Origin: Sphingobacterium alimentarium
GTDB lineage: Bacteria; Bacteroidota; Bacteroidia; Sphingobacteriales; Sphingobacteriaceae
Direction of reading: 5' to 3'
DNA length: 64,000 bases
Assembly: GCF_004342685.1 (NCBI RefSeq)
Contig: NZ_SMBZ01000001.1
Span: 124,001 to 188,000 of the forward strand
Position 1 is the stretch's first letter. Every line of letters starts with the position of its first letter. Made by a program: the position numbers and the translations under genes. The notes beneath the pieces are model-generated. The model was not told the origin of the DNA. It saw only the letters and a list, made by a program, of their open reading frames with translations, and searched no databases. Of the stretch, positions 1 to 9,900 are shown piece after piece.

Positions 1-93
1 TATGTTGAACTATTTAAAGAAATTACAGTGAATACTAAAAATGAAAACATGAAGAGAATAGACATTTATGAAATTTCTCTGGTCGAGGATTGA
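1..93 (+). CDS. 3' end of an unidentified gene (truncated by window edge)
   Basis: An open frame runs from base 1 to a TGA at 91-93, giving the last 30 residues of a protein that begins outside the window and ends in the acidic sequence SLVED. A bidirectional terminator follows 37 bases later. The fragment is too short to assign a family. Confidence 0.5.
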   Translation, partial: YVELFKEITVNTKNENMKRIDIYEISLVED

Positions 94-130
94 TAATATT
101 TCCCAATCTTCGAAAGACTTAAATCAATTA

Positions 131-155
131 AAAAAGCCGCTTTAAGCGGCTTTTT
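131..155. terminator. bidirectional Rho-independent terminator
   Basis: AAAAAGCCGC at 131-140 pairs with GCGGCTTTTT at 146-155 around a 5-base loop, with A and T runs on both sides. It lies between the convergent truncated gene and the telA-like gene and can serve both. Confidence 0.85.
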
Positions 156-1259
156 CTAGTTTATCAATTTCGTATCATCTGAAGATTTTAGCAGATTTTG
201 TTTCAATTCGTTTTCAGATTGCAAGAGTTCTTGCTCTACAACCTTACGTTTCTCTCGACCGTCACGTTGGATCTGCAACACCTGTTCGATAGTATGGATA
301 ATATCGCTATTTGCTTTCTTGATTGTTTCGATATCCACGATACCACGTTCCGTTTCACGTGCTACACTAATCGTAGATTCTTTCAACATTTCCGAATTCT
401 TACGTAATAATTCATTTGTCGCATCAGTAACTGCCTTTTGCGCTTCCAAAGCACGTTGCGAATGCGCAATACCCAAAGTCAACACCATCTGATTTTTCCA
501 AAGTGGCAATGTGTTTACAATACTGGATTGGATTTTTTCCATCAAAGAAGAACTATTACTCTGAATCATACGAATCTGAGGTGCTGTTTGTAATACGACC
601 ATACGGGTCAATTTCAAATCATGCACTTTACGCTCAAAACGAACAACATGCTGCTCCATATCCTTGTAGGCCTGAATCTTGTGTTGATCGCCGGATTCTT
701 CCGCCTCTCTCTTCAATTGAGGAAGTGTAACTGTGTGTACTTCTTGTAGCTTTTCCTCTCCCGCAGCGATATGCAGGGACAATTCTTTGAAATAATTCTG
801 ATTCTCCTGAAAAAGTTTATCAAAAATATTGACATCTTTCAACAGCGTTTTGTAATGCCCTTCGAGCTTGAGTTCGATTTGATGGATATTTTTTTCGACC
901 GAAGCATATTCGGTACGTAGACGCGCTACTTTTTTCTTCAGGTTGTCAAAAAATGGAATCAACGGCTTTTTGTTCAGATTTTCATCAAAAGATTTGATAT
1001 CCGAACGTAAGTTCAGCAAAATATCTTCAGCACCGCCCATGTCTTTGGTACGCACCTGCTTGAGGATTTCATTCGAAAAATTACTCACCTTAGTCTGACT
1101 CGCCACACCAAACTGAATGATGTCGGTTGTGGAATTCAGATTTATTTTATCCTTATATTGTTGGATCAAAGCCTTCTCTTCAGGTGAAAAATTCACTTGC
1201 ATATCTTGACTCTTATCCGAATTATTATCATCGTAAGTAGTTAGGTCTATTGTACTCAT
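156..1259 (-). CDS. TelA-family toxic anion resistance protein
   Basis: This 367-residue, largely helical protein without signal peptide or membrane segment matches the TelA family (first linked to tellurite resistance, molecular role poorly known). Visible features are an acidic N-terminus, long charged coiled-coil-like helices over about residues 70-260 and a conserved C-terminal stretch around QRALEAQKAVTDATNELL. It is preceded, only 3 bases away, by the XpaC-like membrane gene, and this pairing is common for TelA homologues, so the two are probably co-transcribed. The ATG at 1259 is well placed. Family assignment is fairly sure; involvement in anion resistance in this organism is not shown by the sequence. 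Confidence 0.8.
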   Translation of the reverse strand: MSTIDLTTYDDNNSDKSQDMQVNFSPEEKALIQQYKDKINLNSTTDIIQFGVASQTKVSNFSNEILKQVRTKDMGGAEDILLNLRSDIKSFDENLNKKPLIPFFDNLKKKVARLRTEYASVEKNIHQIELKLEGHYKTLLKDVNIFDKLFQENQNYFKELSLHIAAGEEKLQEVHTVTLPQLKREAEESGDQHKIQAYKDMEQHVVRFERKVHDLKLTRMVVLQTAPQIRMIQSNSSSLMEKIQSSIVNTLPLWKNQMVLTLGIAHSQRALEAQKAVTDATNELLRKNSEMLKESTISVARETERGIVDIETIKKANSDIIHTIEQVLQIQRDGREKRKVVEQELLQSENELKQNLLKSSDDTKLIN

Positions 1260-1262
1260 AGT

Positions 1263-2039
1263 TTAGTCATTAAGTAATTTTTTATTTTTGAGGGTTTGTA
1301 GATAGACGTCCGACTCAGCAGACACATCCAACAACCGGTATTTAATCAAATTGGTAACATCTAATTCTATTGCCGAAGAAGCTTGTACAAGCACCGCTTC
1401 CAGCTTATTCTTTGATTCTAGTGTAATGGCATTATTCAAGCGCGTCTGCTCCAGATCATAATACTCGCGCAGTACATTCACTACGGTACCATGTCTTACC
1501 AAAAATTTTTCCGCCTCTTGAAGGTCCCTTTGCTCCAGCAGATGAAACAAACGAACTATCTTTTCTATATGTGTTTGCAGATTTCTATTTTGAATAGATT
1601 TCTTATAAAACATCAATTTTGTAACAAAAGATTGAGGAGTTTCAATCTCTGCCATCGCCAATTCGAGTTGTCGCTGATGTGAAATGCTATTGACCCAAGT
1701 AAGCTGACGTACTTCTGATAATTCTAAGCGCTGTAAATAATCTTTGGATTGACTCAATAGTAATCCATTACCAGCGATATAAGAAGCAATATACCCACAC
1801 ACGGTAGCCAACATACCCGATGACATGGCGCCCGCAAAATAATAGAAGGAATAAAATAAGCCAAATTGGATAAATAACATTATCCAGGCTAGAATATACC
1901 ATGAACGCACTTTACTCTTGGAAGCCTGCGACATCATCACTAAGGGATGAATAGGTGGAATAAACAATAAAATGGAAAAAAATGTCCATTTTAATTGACC
2001 AAATTCCCAACGTTTACTTTTCTTTGTCGCAAAACCCAT
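1263..2039 (-). CDS. XpaC-like membrane protein paired with TelA
   Basis: This is a 258-residue protein. Two hydrophobic regions lie in the N-terminal half (about residues 18-36 and 47-95, probably three to four membrane segments), followed by a cytoplasmic helical C-terminal domain of about 150 residues. That domain (RLNNAITLESKNKLEAVL, then a DVSAESDVYLQTLK end) resembles XpaC-type proteins, annotated as 5-bromo-4-chloroindolyl phosphate hydrolysis proteins although their true role is unknown. It is the first gene of a two-gene unit with the TelA-like gene, separated by 3 bases. A plausible reading is a membrane anchor and soluble partner complex. The C-terminal similarity is moderate, so the name is tentative. 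Confidence 0.6.
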   Translation of the reverse strand: MGFATKKSKRWEFGQLKWTFFSILLFIPPIHPLVMMSQASKSKVRSWYILAWIMLFIQFGLFYSFYYFAGAMSSGMLATVCGYIASYIAGNGLLLSQSKDYLQRLELSEVRQLTWVNSISHQRQLELAMAEIETPQSFVTKLMFYKKSIQNRNLQTHIEKIVRLFHLLEQRDLQEAEKFLVRHGTVVNVLREYYDLEQTRLNNAITLESKNKLEAVLVQASSAIELDVTNLIKYRLLDVSAESDVYLQTLKNKKLLND

Positions 2040-2160
2040 TGTCCTTTATTCGTTATAATGTTTAAATATACTTATTTTTTTTATCGCTATAATATATCAA
2101 ATTCACAGCAACATTAATAAAACGTTCAATTCCTATTCCAATAATCAATATTTTTACACA

Positions 2161-3174
2161 ATGGCAACAAAAAACAACTATATCAGCTACTTACGTGTCA
2201 TTGCGACAGTCTTTGTTATATTGATTCATGCCAGCACCGGATTTTTGAATCGGTTTGATGCTGATGGCTTTGGTTGGAATTATGCCAATTGGATTAATTC
2301 GGCGACACGTTGCTCAGTGCCTATTTTTGTGATGCTTTCAGGGGCTTTACTCCTTCGAAAAGATGAAGACACATTTGTGTTTTATAAAAAAAGGATTACC
2401 AAATTACTGTATCCCTTTGCGTTTTGGACGATTATTTATCTGACTTATTACTTCTATCGATACACCAATTTTAATGCTTTATCCACGGACAAAATAGTTA
2501 GTATTACTCAAGATAAAATATTGCATGGGTCTAATGCACATCTTTGGTACCTGTACATGATTATTGGAATGTACTTAGCCATCCCCTATTTGCGTAAAAT
2601 TATTAACCAAGTTAGTATTCGGGAGATTGAGATATTTTTAATGCTGTGGTTTGCATCGATGATTTTGTTGAACAAGCACTATTATCCTGTTGTACCAAAA
2701 TTCGATTTATCCTTTTTCTCGGGATATTTGGGTTATTTGGTATTCGGGTACTATTTATCCATCAAATCTTTCAATTGGAACAAATATCTGCCCCTGATTG
2801 GTTACATAGTAGTATCCATTTTCACCGTATATATGACATACAATTGGAGCCTAGAGTCTAACAAATACATCCCACATTGGTATAATTATGTTTTTCCGAA
2901 CACAGCATTAGCCGCGGGATTCATATTCTTATTTATAAAAAATATTACGCCCCAAGACACCGAACTACCAAGTTGGCTTCGCGTAATAGATGAATACAGT
3001 TTTGGTATTTATCTCGTTCATATATTACCGCTCAATTATCTACATCCTCATGTATCTAAATATATGAGTACTCTGTGGGTGGTCCCAGTAGCTACGCTAT
3101 TGACATTGATTAGTTCGATTGGAATTATATATGTATTGAGAAAGATTCCTTATGGAAAATATGTGAGTGGATAA
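2161..3174 (+). CDS. membrane acyltransferase (acyltransferase-3 family)
   Basis: A 337-residue integral membrane protein with about ten hydrophobic segments. The N-terminus has the acyltransferase-3 signature, a cytoplasmic-side YLRVIATVFVILIHA stretch with the family's conserved Arg and His. Members transfer acyl groups (often acetyl or succinyl) to cell-surface sugars or other envelope molecules; the acceptor cannot be predicted here. A strong terminator follows at 3219-3248, so the gene is probably monocistronic. No polysaccharide cluster surrounds it. Confidence 0.8.
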   Translation: MATKNNYISYLRVIATVFVILIHASTGFLNRFDADGFGWNYANWINSATRCSVPIFVMLSGALLLRKDEDTFVFYKKRITKLLYPFAFWTIIYLTYYFYRYTNFNALSTDKIVSITQDKILHGSNAHLWYLYMIIGMYLAIPYLRKIINQVSIREIEIFLMLWFASMILLNKHYYPVVPKFDLSFFSGYLGYLVFGYYLSIKSFNWNKYLPLIGYIVVSIFTVYMTYNWSLESNKYIPHWYNYVFPNTALAAGFIFLFIKNITPQDTELPSWLRVIDEYSFGIYLVHILPLNYLHPHVSKYMSTLWVVPVATLLTLISSIGIIYVLRKIPYGKYVSG

Positions 3175-3218
3175 TTGCCCCCTATATCGGACGGGGGAAT
3201 CATCCTTTTCACAGCAAA

Positions 3219-3248
3219 AAAAAGCTATCTCATTGGAGATAGCTTTTT
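3219..3248. terminator. bidirectional Rho-independent terminator
   Basis: AAAAAGCTATCTC (3219-3231) and GAGATAGCTTTTT (3236-3248) form a perfect 13-bp stem with a 4-base loop. It separates the convergent acyltransferase and DUF3127 genes. Confidence 0.9.
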
Positions 3249-3281
3249 ATAAGTATGTGTTATACGGTTATTTTCTAAAGA

Positions 3282-3656
3282 TTAGAACGGCAAATCGTCA
3301 TCGTCAGCACCTGAAGATGAAATATCTACTGGAGCAGGCATATCATTGTATGATGGTGCAGAAGCTGCAGCCGTATTTGCCAATTTAGTCACTCTCCAAG
3401 CTACTAATGAGTTGAAATACGTTGTTACACCTTGTGCATTCGTCCAAGGACGACCACGTAAATTGAAAGAAATTTCAATCTCTTCGCCTACAGACAAATT
3501 ATCAAAAATATTAACTCTATCTTGTGTCGCTTCAAAACGAATATACTCCACAAATTGTGGGTTTTCTGCGTATGCAACGATCAAATCTCTCTTTTTAAAA
3601 GATTCAGTAACCTGTTGTACAGCACCTACTTCGTGAACTTTTCCTCTGATTTCCAT
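3282..3656 (-). CDS. DUF3127 domain protein (small OB-fold-like, SSB-like)
   Basis: A 124-residue soluble protein matching DUF3127, a Bacteroidota family. It has a beta-rich core of about 90 residues (VAYAENPQFVEYIRFEATQD, then GEEIEISFNLRGRPWT) and a flexible tail ending in the acidic DDDDLPF. Acidic tails of this kind, ending in hydrophobic residues, are typical of single-stranded DNA-binding proteins that recruit partners, and the family has been compared to SSB. DNA binding is inference. It is divergent from the rRNA methyltransferase gene and shares a 69-base promoter region with it. Confidence 0.8.
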   Translation of the reverse strand: MEIRGKVHEVGAVQQVTESFKKRDLIVAYAENPQFVEYIRFEATQDRVNIFDNLSVGEEIEISFNLRGRPWTNAQGVTTYFNSLVAWRVTKLANTAAASAPSYNDMPAPVDISSSGADDDDLPF

Positions 3657-3710
3657 ATCATTAATTGTATTAAACCGTAAAATTACACATTTTTTGCGTC
3701 GAAGATTAAT

Positions 3711-3718
3711 TAACTTTG
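3711..3718 (+). promoter_or_regulatory. -7 promoter element for the rRNA methyltransferase gene
   Basis: TAACTTTG matches the Bacteroidota -7 consensus TAnnTTTG and lies 7 bases before the ATG at 3726, so the leader must be very short. A TTTTTG at 3691-3696 could be the -33 element, although the spacing is shorter than usual. Confidence 0.55.
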
Positions 3719-3725
3719 CACAAAT

Positions 3726-4895
3726 ATGAAAGAAGTTTTCAACACAGCAAGCAAAGTGATAATAACTTGTAACAAAAGATTATCACCATACCTTCAAGAG
3801 GAAGTTACAGCATTAGGATACGAAATAAAGAGAGCATTCAATACGGGTGTAGAATTACACGCATCCATCAACGAATGTATTCGACTGAATCTGAACTTGC
3901 GCACAGCAAGTCAGGTTTTATATGAATTAGGTTCATTTCGTGCCAATGACCCCAAAGAATTATACGATGCATTAGTGAAAATCGAGTGGGAAACCATTAT
4001 CCCTTTTGATGGATATTTCACCGTGACATCCAACGTGCACAACGACACGATTACTACGCCACTTTTTGCAAATGTAAAAGTGAAAGATGCTATCGTAGAT
4101 AGAATCAAAGATAAGAAAGGGGTTCGTCCAGATACAGGTCCCGATGCGCACAAATGTGTGATTCACTTACACTGGATGGAAGATCGCGCAGAAATTTTCT
4201 TGGACACATCCGGCGAAACATTGGCGAAGCATGGCTACCGTAAACACCCGGGAAAAGCACCAATGCTAGAAGCATTAGCTACTTCAACCATCATGGCTAC
4301 CAAATGGGACGGTAAATCTCCTTTTATTAATCCGATGTGTGGTTCAGGAACATTGGCTATTGAGGCAGCTTTGCTAGCACAAAAGAGAATGCCCGGTTTG
4401 TATCGTATGAACTATTCATTTATGCACTTCATTGGGTACGACGAAGAAGTTTTCTTCCAAGAAAGAAGATTGCTAAAAGATAAAACCGAGAAGACCAATC
4501 TTCCGCCTATCATCGCATCTGATATTTCGAAAGAAGCGATTGAAATCGCCAAGATCAATGCACAGACCGCTGGTGTAGAGCATTTGATTACCTTTGAAGT
4601 TTGTGATTTTGCGGACACGACAGTTCCAGCTGAGCCGGGAGTTATCATGTTCAATCCTGAATATGGAGAAAGACTAGGTGTGCACAGCAAATTAGAATTG
4701 ACTTACAAACGCGTCGGAGACTTCATGAAGCAGGAATGCAAAGGCTACCGGGGATATGTGTTTACGGGTAATCCTGACCTTGCCAAAAAGATTGGACTCA
4801 AAGCTTCGCGAAGATTTGAATTTTTCAATGGCAAATTAGATTGTAGACTCCTGCAATATGAGCTCTACGATGGTACCAAAGAAGATCAAAAGTAA
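3726..4895 (+). CDS. THUMP-domain class I SAM-dependent RNA methyltransferase (RlmL-like)
   Basis: A 389-residue protein with an N-terminal THUMP RNA-binding region (about residues 40-155) followed by a Rossmann methyltransferase domain. The SAM-binding loop is NPMCGSGTLAIEAA, and the catalytic motif reads NPEYGERLG, a variant of the NPPYG motif of N2-guanine methyltransferases. The family modifies 23S rRNA (RlmL methylates G2445 in E. coli); the exact target base here is inferred. Length fits the stand-alone Bacteroidota enzyme, which lacks the RlmK half found in E. coli. It is the last chromosomal gene before the mobile element and is intact. Confidence 0.88.
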   Translation: MKEVFNTASKVIITCNKRLSPYLQEEVTALGYEIKRAFNTGVELHASINECIRLNLNLRTASQVLYELGSFRANDPKELYDALVKIEWETIIPFDGYFTVTSNVHNDTITTPLFANVKVKDAIVDRIKDKKGVRPDTGPDAHKCVIHLHWMEDRAEIFLDTSGETLAKHGYRKHPGKAPMLEALATSTIMATKWDGKSPFINPMCGSGTLAIEAALLAQKRMPGLYRMNYSFMHFIGYDEEVFFQERRLLKDKTEKTNLPPIIASDISKEAIEIAKINAQTAGVEHLITFEVCDFADTTVPAEPGVIMFNPEYGERLGVHSKLELTYKRVGDFMKQECKGYRGYVFTGNPDLAKKIGLKASRRFEFFNGKLDCRLLQYELYDGTKEDQK

Positions 4896-4996
4896 TTCAA
4901 AATACCGTACTGCGGAATACCGTAGATACCCTACTGAGAAATACTGTTTTTTAAAATAAATTTTCAGTAAATATACATCAAAGATTGAAAACAGGA

Positions 4997-5031
4997 AAAA
5001 CGGTTGTAAATAAAGGCTTTACAGCCGTTTT
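4997..5031. terminator. hairpin terminator downstream of the rRNA methyltransferase
   Basis: AAAACGGTTGTAAA (4997-5010) pairs with TTTACAGCCGTTTT (5018-5031), with a single G-U wobble and a 7-base loop. Apart from this hairpin and the left repeat at 5089, the 322 bases between 4896 and 5217 hold no gene that I can support. Confidence 0.7.
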
Positions 5032-5088
5032 ATGATTTTTTGGTAATGTGGTAAAAAGCAGGAAAAAGCAACGATTGGCAAAAGTAAG

Positions 5089-5106
5089 GTTACTAAAACG
5101 TTACTT
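5089..5106 (+). repeat. candidate left attachment site (attL) of the mobile element
   Basis: GTTACTAAAACGTTACTT here matches GTTACCAAATCGTTACTT at 29659-29676 at 16 of 18 positions, in the same orientation. The copies flank everything of mobile character, and this one lies 112 bases before the integrase ATG. Each copy itself holds two GTTAC units 11 bases apart, so they could instead be integrase-binding sites near the real crossover point. Confidence 0.5.
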
Positions 5107-5217
5107 TTAAACATCGGAAACAATCAATTCAAAATACTGTATTTCAGCTTTTTGCGCAATTTTTCATATTGTTCCGTGGCTCACATAAGTTTAATTTTAT
5201 CATTAAGAATTCTGAGT

Positions 5218-6468
5218 ATGGAAACGACAAAAAAATCAACATTTAAGGTGCTTTTCTACCTTAAAAAGAACGCCCCGAAGAAGAACGGAAAAGTTACGGT
5301 TATGTGCAGGGTTACCGTAAACGGTAAACAGTCTGCATTCAGTACCAAGCTGGATATTTCCGCAACAAATTGGGATTTGAAGTACGGCAGGGTTTTAGGT
5401 AAAAGCCGAGAAGCCCAAGACACAAACAGCAAACTTGACAAAATTCGTTCGGGTATCGAGGAATGTTATTCCAAAATCCTGAAAAACGAGGGGGCTGTAA
5501 ACAGTGCTAAACTTAAAAATGCTTTTCTTGGTATGGAAAGCGGAGAGCTTACCTTTTTCAAATTCTATGAACAGTTCCTGTCTGACTATGAAAAAAAGGT
5601 AAACAGCGGACTTCGGGTAAATGGCACACGCAGTAAATACAAAATACTTTTGAAACATCTTCGAAATTTTGCACTTACAAAATACGGCTATTCCGATGTG
5701 TACTTTAACGACCTTACACCTGACTTTGTGCAGGACTTTGATTACTACCTGCGTGACGACCAAAGTTTAACACACAACACCATTTGGCTGTATATGATTG
5801 GATTTACTACGCTTTGCCGATTGGCAATGAGCAGAAAGCATCTTGCTTTTAATCCGTTCAGCGAGTACAAGAATACCAAAAAGGATAAAGACCGTGGTTA
5901 TCTATTGCGTAATGAATTGGAACAGCTCGTAACGTTCAACTGCGATAAAAAGAAAGACGAATTAGTTAAAGACTTGTTTGTTTTCAGTTGCTTTACAGGT
6001 CTTTCCTATTCAGATATGAAAGGACTTAGAAACAGTAATATTCAAGACTTTTTTGATGGCAACCAATGGATAATCGTACGCAGAAAGAAAACGGCTACAT
6101 CGTCAAACGTGATGCTCTTGGATATACCGAAAATGATTATCGAAAAATATGCAGGATTCTCAAAGGATGGAAAGGTCTTTCCTGTCCCATCAAATACGAT
6201 TTGTAATGACAGTTTAAAGAGAATATCCCAACTGATTAAATGCCTTGTAGAAAAGAAAGTAACCTTTCATTTGGCACGTCATACCTTTGCAACACTATTT
6301 TTAAGCGAAGGTGTTCCATTGGAGAGTTTGAGCAAGATGTTAGGGCATAAAAATATTGCTACCACACAGATTTACGCCAAGATACTCAACGAGAAAGTTG
6401 GTAAGGATATGCAAAAAGTATCGCATAAATTCAAGGGTATGGAGCAGTCTTTTGGTTCGCAACTTTGA
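5218..6468 (+). CDS. tyrosine recombinase / integrase of IntDOT-like type
   Basis: The enzyme that would insert and excise the element. I choose the ATG at 5218 (416 residues) because the 22 extra codons back to a TTG at 5152 are hydrophobic and unlike the family start. An arm-binding domain (about residues 5-90) and a SAM-like core-binding domain (about 105-205) precede the catalytic domain. Catalytic residues visible are H351, R354, H377 and the nucleophile Y386 (in TTQIYAKI). The position of the first catalytic Arg is Ser263 (TGLSYSDM). The same substitution is known in IntDOT of the Bacteroides element CTnDOT, so it marks the subfamily and is not inactivation. Confidence 0.9.
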   Translation: METTKKSTFKVLFYLKKNAPKKNGKVTVMCRVTVNGKQSAFSTKLDISATNWDLKYGRVLGKSREAQDTNSKLDKIRSGIEECYSKILKNEGAVNSAKLKNAFLGMESGELTFFKFYEQFLSDYEKKVNSGLRVNGTRSKYKILLKHLRNFALTKYGYSDVYFNDLTPDFVQDFDYYLRDDQSLTHNTIWLYMIGFTTLCRLAMSRKHLAFNPFSEYKNTKKDKDRGYLLRNELEQLVTFNCDKKKDELVKDLFVFSCFTGLSYSDMKGLRNSNIQDFFDGNQWIIVRRKKTATSSNVMLLDIPKMIIEKYAGFSKDGKVFPVPSNTICNDSLKRISQLIKCLVEKKVTFHLARHTFATLFLSEGVPLESLSKMLGHKNIATTQIYAKILNEKVGKDMQKVSHKFKGMEQSFGSQL

Positions 6469-6672
6469 AACTAATAAAACAATTAAAAGGATAACATCCG
6501 CTATTTTTTGAGTTGGACGCAAATGTTATGAACGAACGTCCCAAAATCCCACTGATAAACAAAATGGAGTGAATGAGTAATAATGTTTCAAACGTATGGT
6601 CAAGCACATTTGTCTTTTTTGATACTCAATGCTAAAAAACAGCTTTACCTTTCACTATAATATTGTGACATT

Positions 6673-6708
6673 TTACACTATTGGACAGTGTAATTTGACT
6701 ATCTTTGA
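6673..6708 (+). promoter_or_regulatory. promoter of the defence operon with an embedded 21-bp operator
   Basis: A -7 element TATCTTTG (6700-6707) lies 19 bases after a TTGG at 6681 that can act as the -33 element. Between and over them is a perfect inverted repeat, TTACACT (6673-6679), a 7-base spacer, and AGTGTAA (6687-6693). The Xre gene starts 27 bases downstream. The layout is that of an autoregulated controller promoter in which the bound repressor would block RNA polymerase. The rest of 6469-6733 holds nothing else I recognise. Confidence 0.65.
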
Positions 6709-6733
6709 ACAGGTAAAAATTAATTAGGCTTCA

Positions 6734-6922
6734 ATGAACCGAATTAAAGACGTTTTAAAAGAGAAAGGAATCTCACAAGCTTGGCTTGCTAAGAAGTTGG
6801 ACAAAAGTTACAACACCGTTAACGAGTACGCTCGAAACGTGAGGCAACCAAGCATTGAGGATTTGTATCGAATTGCTAAAGTTTTAGGCGTTAATGCAAA
6901 AGATTTATTGATAGAAGAATGA
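6734..6922 (+). CDS. Xre-family HTH regulator of the restriction operon
   Basis: A 62-residue protein consisting of one helix-turn-helix domain of the Cro/Xre type: GISQAWLAKKLDKSYNTVNE is the helix-turn-helix, followed by QPSIEDLYRIAKVLGV. Its last codon overlaps the hsdR start (ATGA, 4 bases), so the two are translationally coupled. Size and position resemble controller (C) proteins of restriction systems, which delay nuclease expression after entry into a new host. The palindrome in the promoter just upstream is the likely binding site. The regulatory role is inferred. Confidence 0.8.
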   Translation: MNRIKDVLKEKGISQAWLAKKLDKSYNTVNEYARNVRQPSIEDLYRIAKVLGVNAKDLLIEE

Positions 6923-9900
6923 GTAAAGAAAACCAAATAGAAGAACAACTAATTGAGCAACTAAAAGGGCTGAAATATATTCATCGTCCAGATATTTTTG
7001 ACAGAAAAACACTGGAGCAAAACTTCAAGACTAAATTTGAAGAATTGAACCGTGTTCGGCTTTCTGACAGTGAATTTTTAAGACTTCGGGAACAAATCAT
7101 TAATCCTGATGTATTTGCTGCTTCTAAAGTTTTGCGTGAAAGACAGTATTTTCAACGTGAAGACGGAACACCTTTACATTATACATTGGTCAATATCAAA
7201 GACTGGTGCAAAAATGAGTATGAAGTAGTTAGCCAATTACGTATTAATACGGAAAACAGCCATCAACGATTCGATGTGATTTTGCTTATCAACGGTTTGC
7301 CTATGGTGCAAATTGAATTGAAAAAATTGGACATTTCGCCACGAAAAGCAATGCAGCAAATTGTGGATTATAAAAACGAAGCAGGCAATGGTTTCGGAAA
7401 TTCACTGCTTTGCTTTATGCAGTTGTTTATTGTAAGTAACAGAACAAACACCTTCTATTTTGCAAACAATATAAAACAACATTTCCAATTTAATGCCGAT
7501 GAGCAATTTTTACCTGCTTACCATTTGGCAGATGAAAAAAACAGGAAAATCAAGCATCTTGAAGACTTTACGGATAAATTTCTGAAGAAATGCACATTGG
7601 GCGAGATGATTAGCAAATATATGGTATTGGTGCAAAGTGAGCAGAAAATGCTCGTGATGCGACCTTATCAAATTTATGCTGTAAAAGCTATTGAAGAATG
7701 TGTCAATCAAAATCGTGGAAATGGCTATATCTGGCACACTACGGGAAGCGGTAAAACACTGACTTCTTTTAAAGCATCTACACTTTTAAAGGATAATCCC
7801 GAAATTGAAAAATGCTTGTTTGTAGTAGATCGGAAAGATTTGGACAGACAAACTCGTGAGGAGTTTAATAAATTTCAGGAAGGCAGTGTGGAGGAAAACA
7901 CCAATACTGAAACGTTGGTAAGGCGTTTACTCTCTACTGACTATGCGGATAAAGTAATTGTTACCACCATTCAAAAATTAGGTTTGGCTTTAGATGGTAC
8001 CCAAAAGAAAAACTACAAAGAACGTTTAGAGCCGTTGAGCAAACAACGTATTGTTTTTATTTTTGACGAGTGTCACCGTTCGCAGTTTGGTGAAAATCAT
8101 AAAGCTATCAAAGAATTTTTTCCTAATGCACAATTATTTGGTTTTACGGGAACACCTATTTTTCCTGATAATGCTACTTATAAAATACGTGAAGGAGAAT
8201 ATGAGTCTTATAAAACCACACAAGATATTTTTGAAAAAGAATTACACGCTTACACTATAACACACGCCATAGACGATAGAAATGTATTGAAGTTCCATAT
8301 TGATTATTTCAAAGGCGAAGGCTCAAAGAGTGCCAAACCTGGCGAAGCGATTGCCCAACAAGCCGTAGTGGAGGCTATTCTGGAAAAACACGATGCAGCA
8401 ACTAACGAGCGTAAATTTAATGCGGTATTGGCAACAGCCTCTATCAATAACGCTATTGAATATTATCAAATTTTCAAGGAATTACAAAAGATAAAGCAAA
8501 ATGATAATCCAAACTTTGTTCCGCTAAATATCGCTTGCGTATTTTCTCCACCTGCTCAATTAATGACAAAAGATGGAGATCAAAGAAGTCAAAAGAATGC
8601 TGCTGACATCAAGCAACTTCAAGAAGATTTAACACAAGAAAGAGAGGATAATCAGCAAAATCCCAAAGAAAAGAAAAAGGCATTAATGCAAATTATTGCC
8701 GATTACAATACACAATATAAAACCAATCATAATATCAACGAATTTGATTTGTATTATCAAGATGTACAAAGACGTATCAAAGACCAAAAATACAGCAACA
8801 AAGACGTACCTCACAAAGAAAAAATAGATATAACTATTGTGGTAGATATGTTACTCACGGGGTTTGATAGTAAATTCTTGAATACTTTGTATGTGGACAA
8901 AAACCTGAAATATCACGGATTGATTCAGGCATTTTCCAGAACCAACCGTGTGTTGAACGACACTAAACCGTATGGAAATATTCTCGATTTTCGTTCACAA
9001 CAAGAAGCCGTAAACCAAGCTATTGCTTTATTCTCGGGAGAAGATAATAAAGAAAAATCAAGAGAAATTTGGTTGGTTGAACCTGCACCTGTGATGATTA
9101 ACAAGTATAAAGAAGCTGTTGAAAAATTAGGTGTATTTATGCAGGAAAACAATTTACTCAGAGAACCAGAAGAAGTATACAACCTAAAAGGTGATGCAGC
9201 TCGGATTGCCTTTGTTAAAAATTTCAAAGAAGTACAGCGACTTAAAACACAGCTTGACCAATATACAGATTTAGACGACAGACAAAAGGAAAAAATTGAA
9301 TCCATATTATCTAAAGAAACTTTACAGGAGTTCCGCAGTTCATATATAGAAACGGCAAAACAATTGCAGGAAATACAGAAAAAAGAAGGTAATGATGCGC
9401 CTGATGATATTCAGCAATTGGATTTTGAATTTGTGTTGTTTGCTTCTGCTGTAATTGATTATGACTACATAATGAGATTAACTGCGGAAAATCTTGGAAT
9501 GAAACCAGGTAAGCAGAAAATGAGCAAAGAACAAGTAAAAAGTTTATTAAAGTCCAACTCCAATTTAATGGATGAGGAAGAAGACTTATCTGAATATATT
9601 GATAGTTTAGATTGGAATAAAGGATTAAGTGAAGAGGAGCTTCGAAAAGGTTACGATACATTTAAAGATGAAAAATATAATAAGGAAATTACAACTCTTG
9701 CCAACAAGTACGGCTTACAAACCACAGTCTTAAAAATTTTTGTAGATACGATTATGAGCCGTATGATTTTTGACGGAGAAAAATTAACGGATTTGTTGGA
9801 GCCTTTAGATTTAAGCTGGAAAGAACGTAGAGCAAAAGAATTGTCATTAATGGAAGACCTTGTTCCGCAATTAAAAAAATTAGCTCAAGGTAGAGAAATA

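Noticed and set aside
5152-5217. N-terminal extension of the integrase from TTG
   Set aside because: The 22 extra residues are hydrophobic and unlike arm-binding domains; the ATG at 5218 gives the usual family start.
6500-6733. A second integrase or toxin gene between integrase and Xre gene
   Set aside because: No frame with a start and family-like content was found; only promoter and operator signals are visible.
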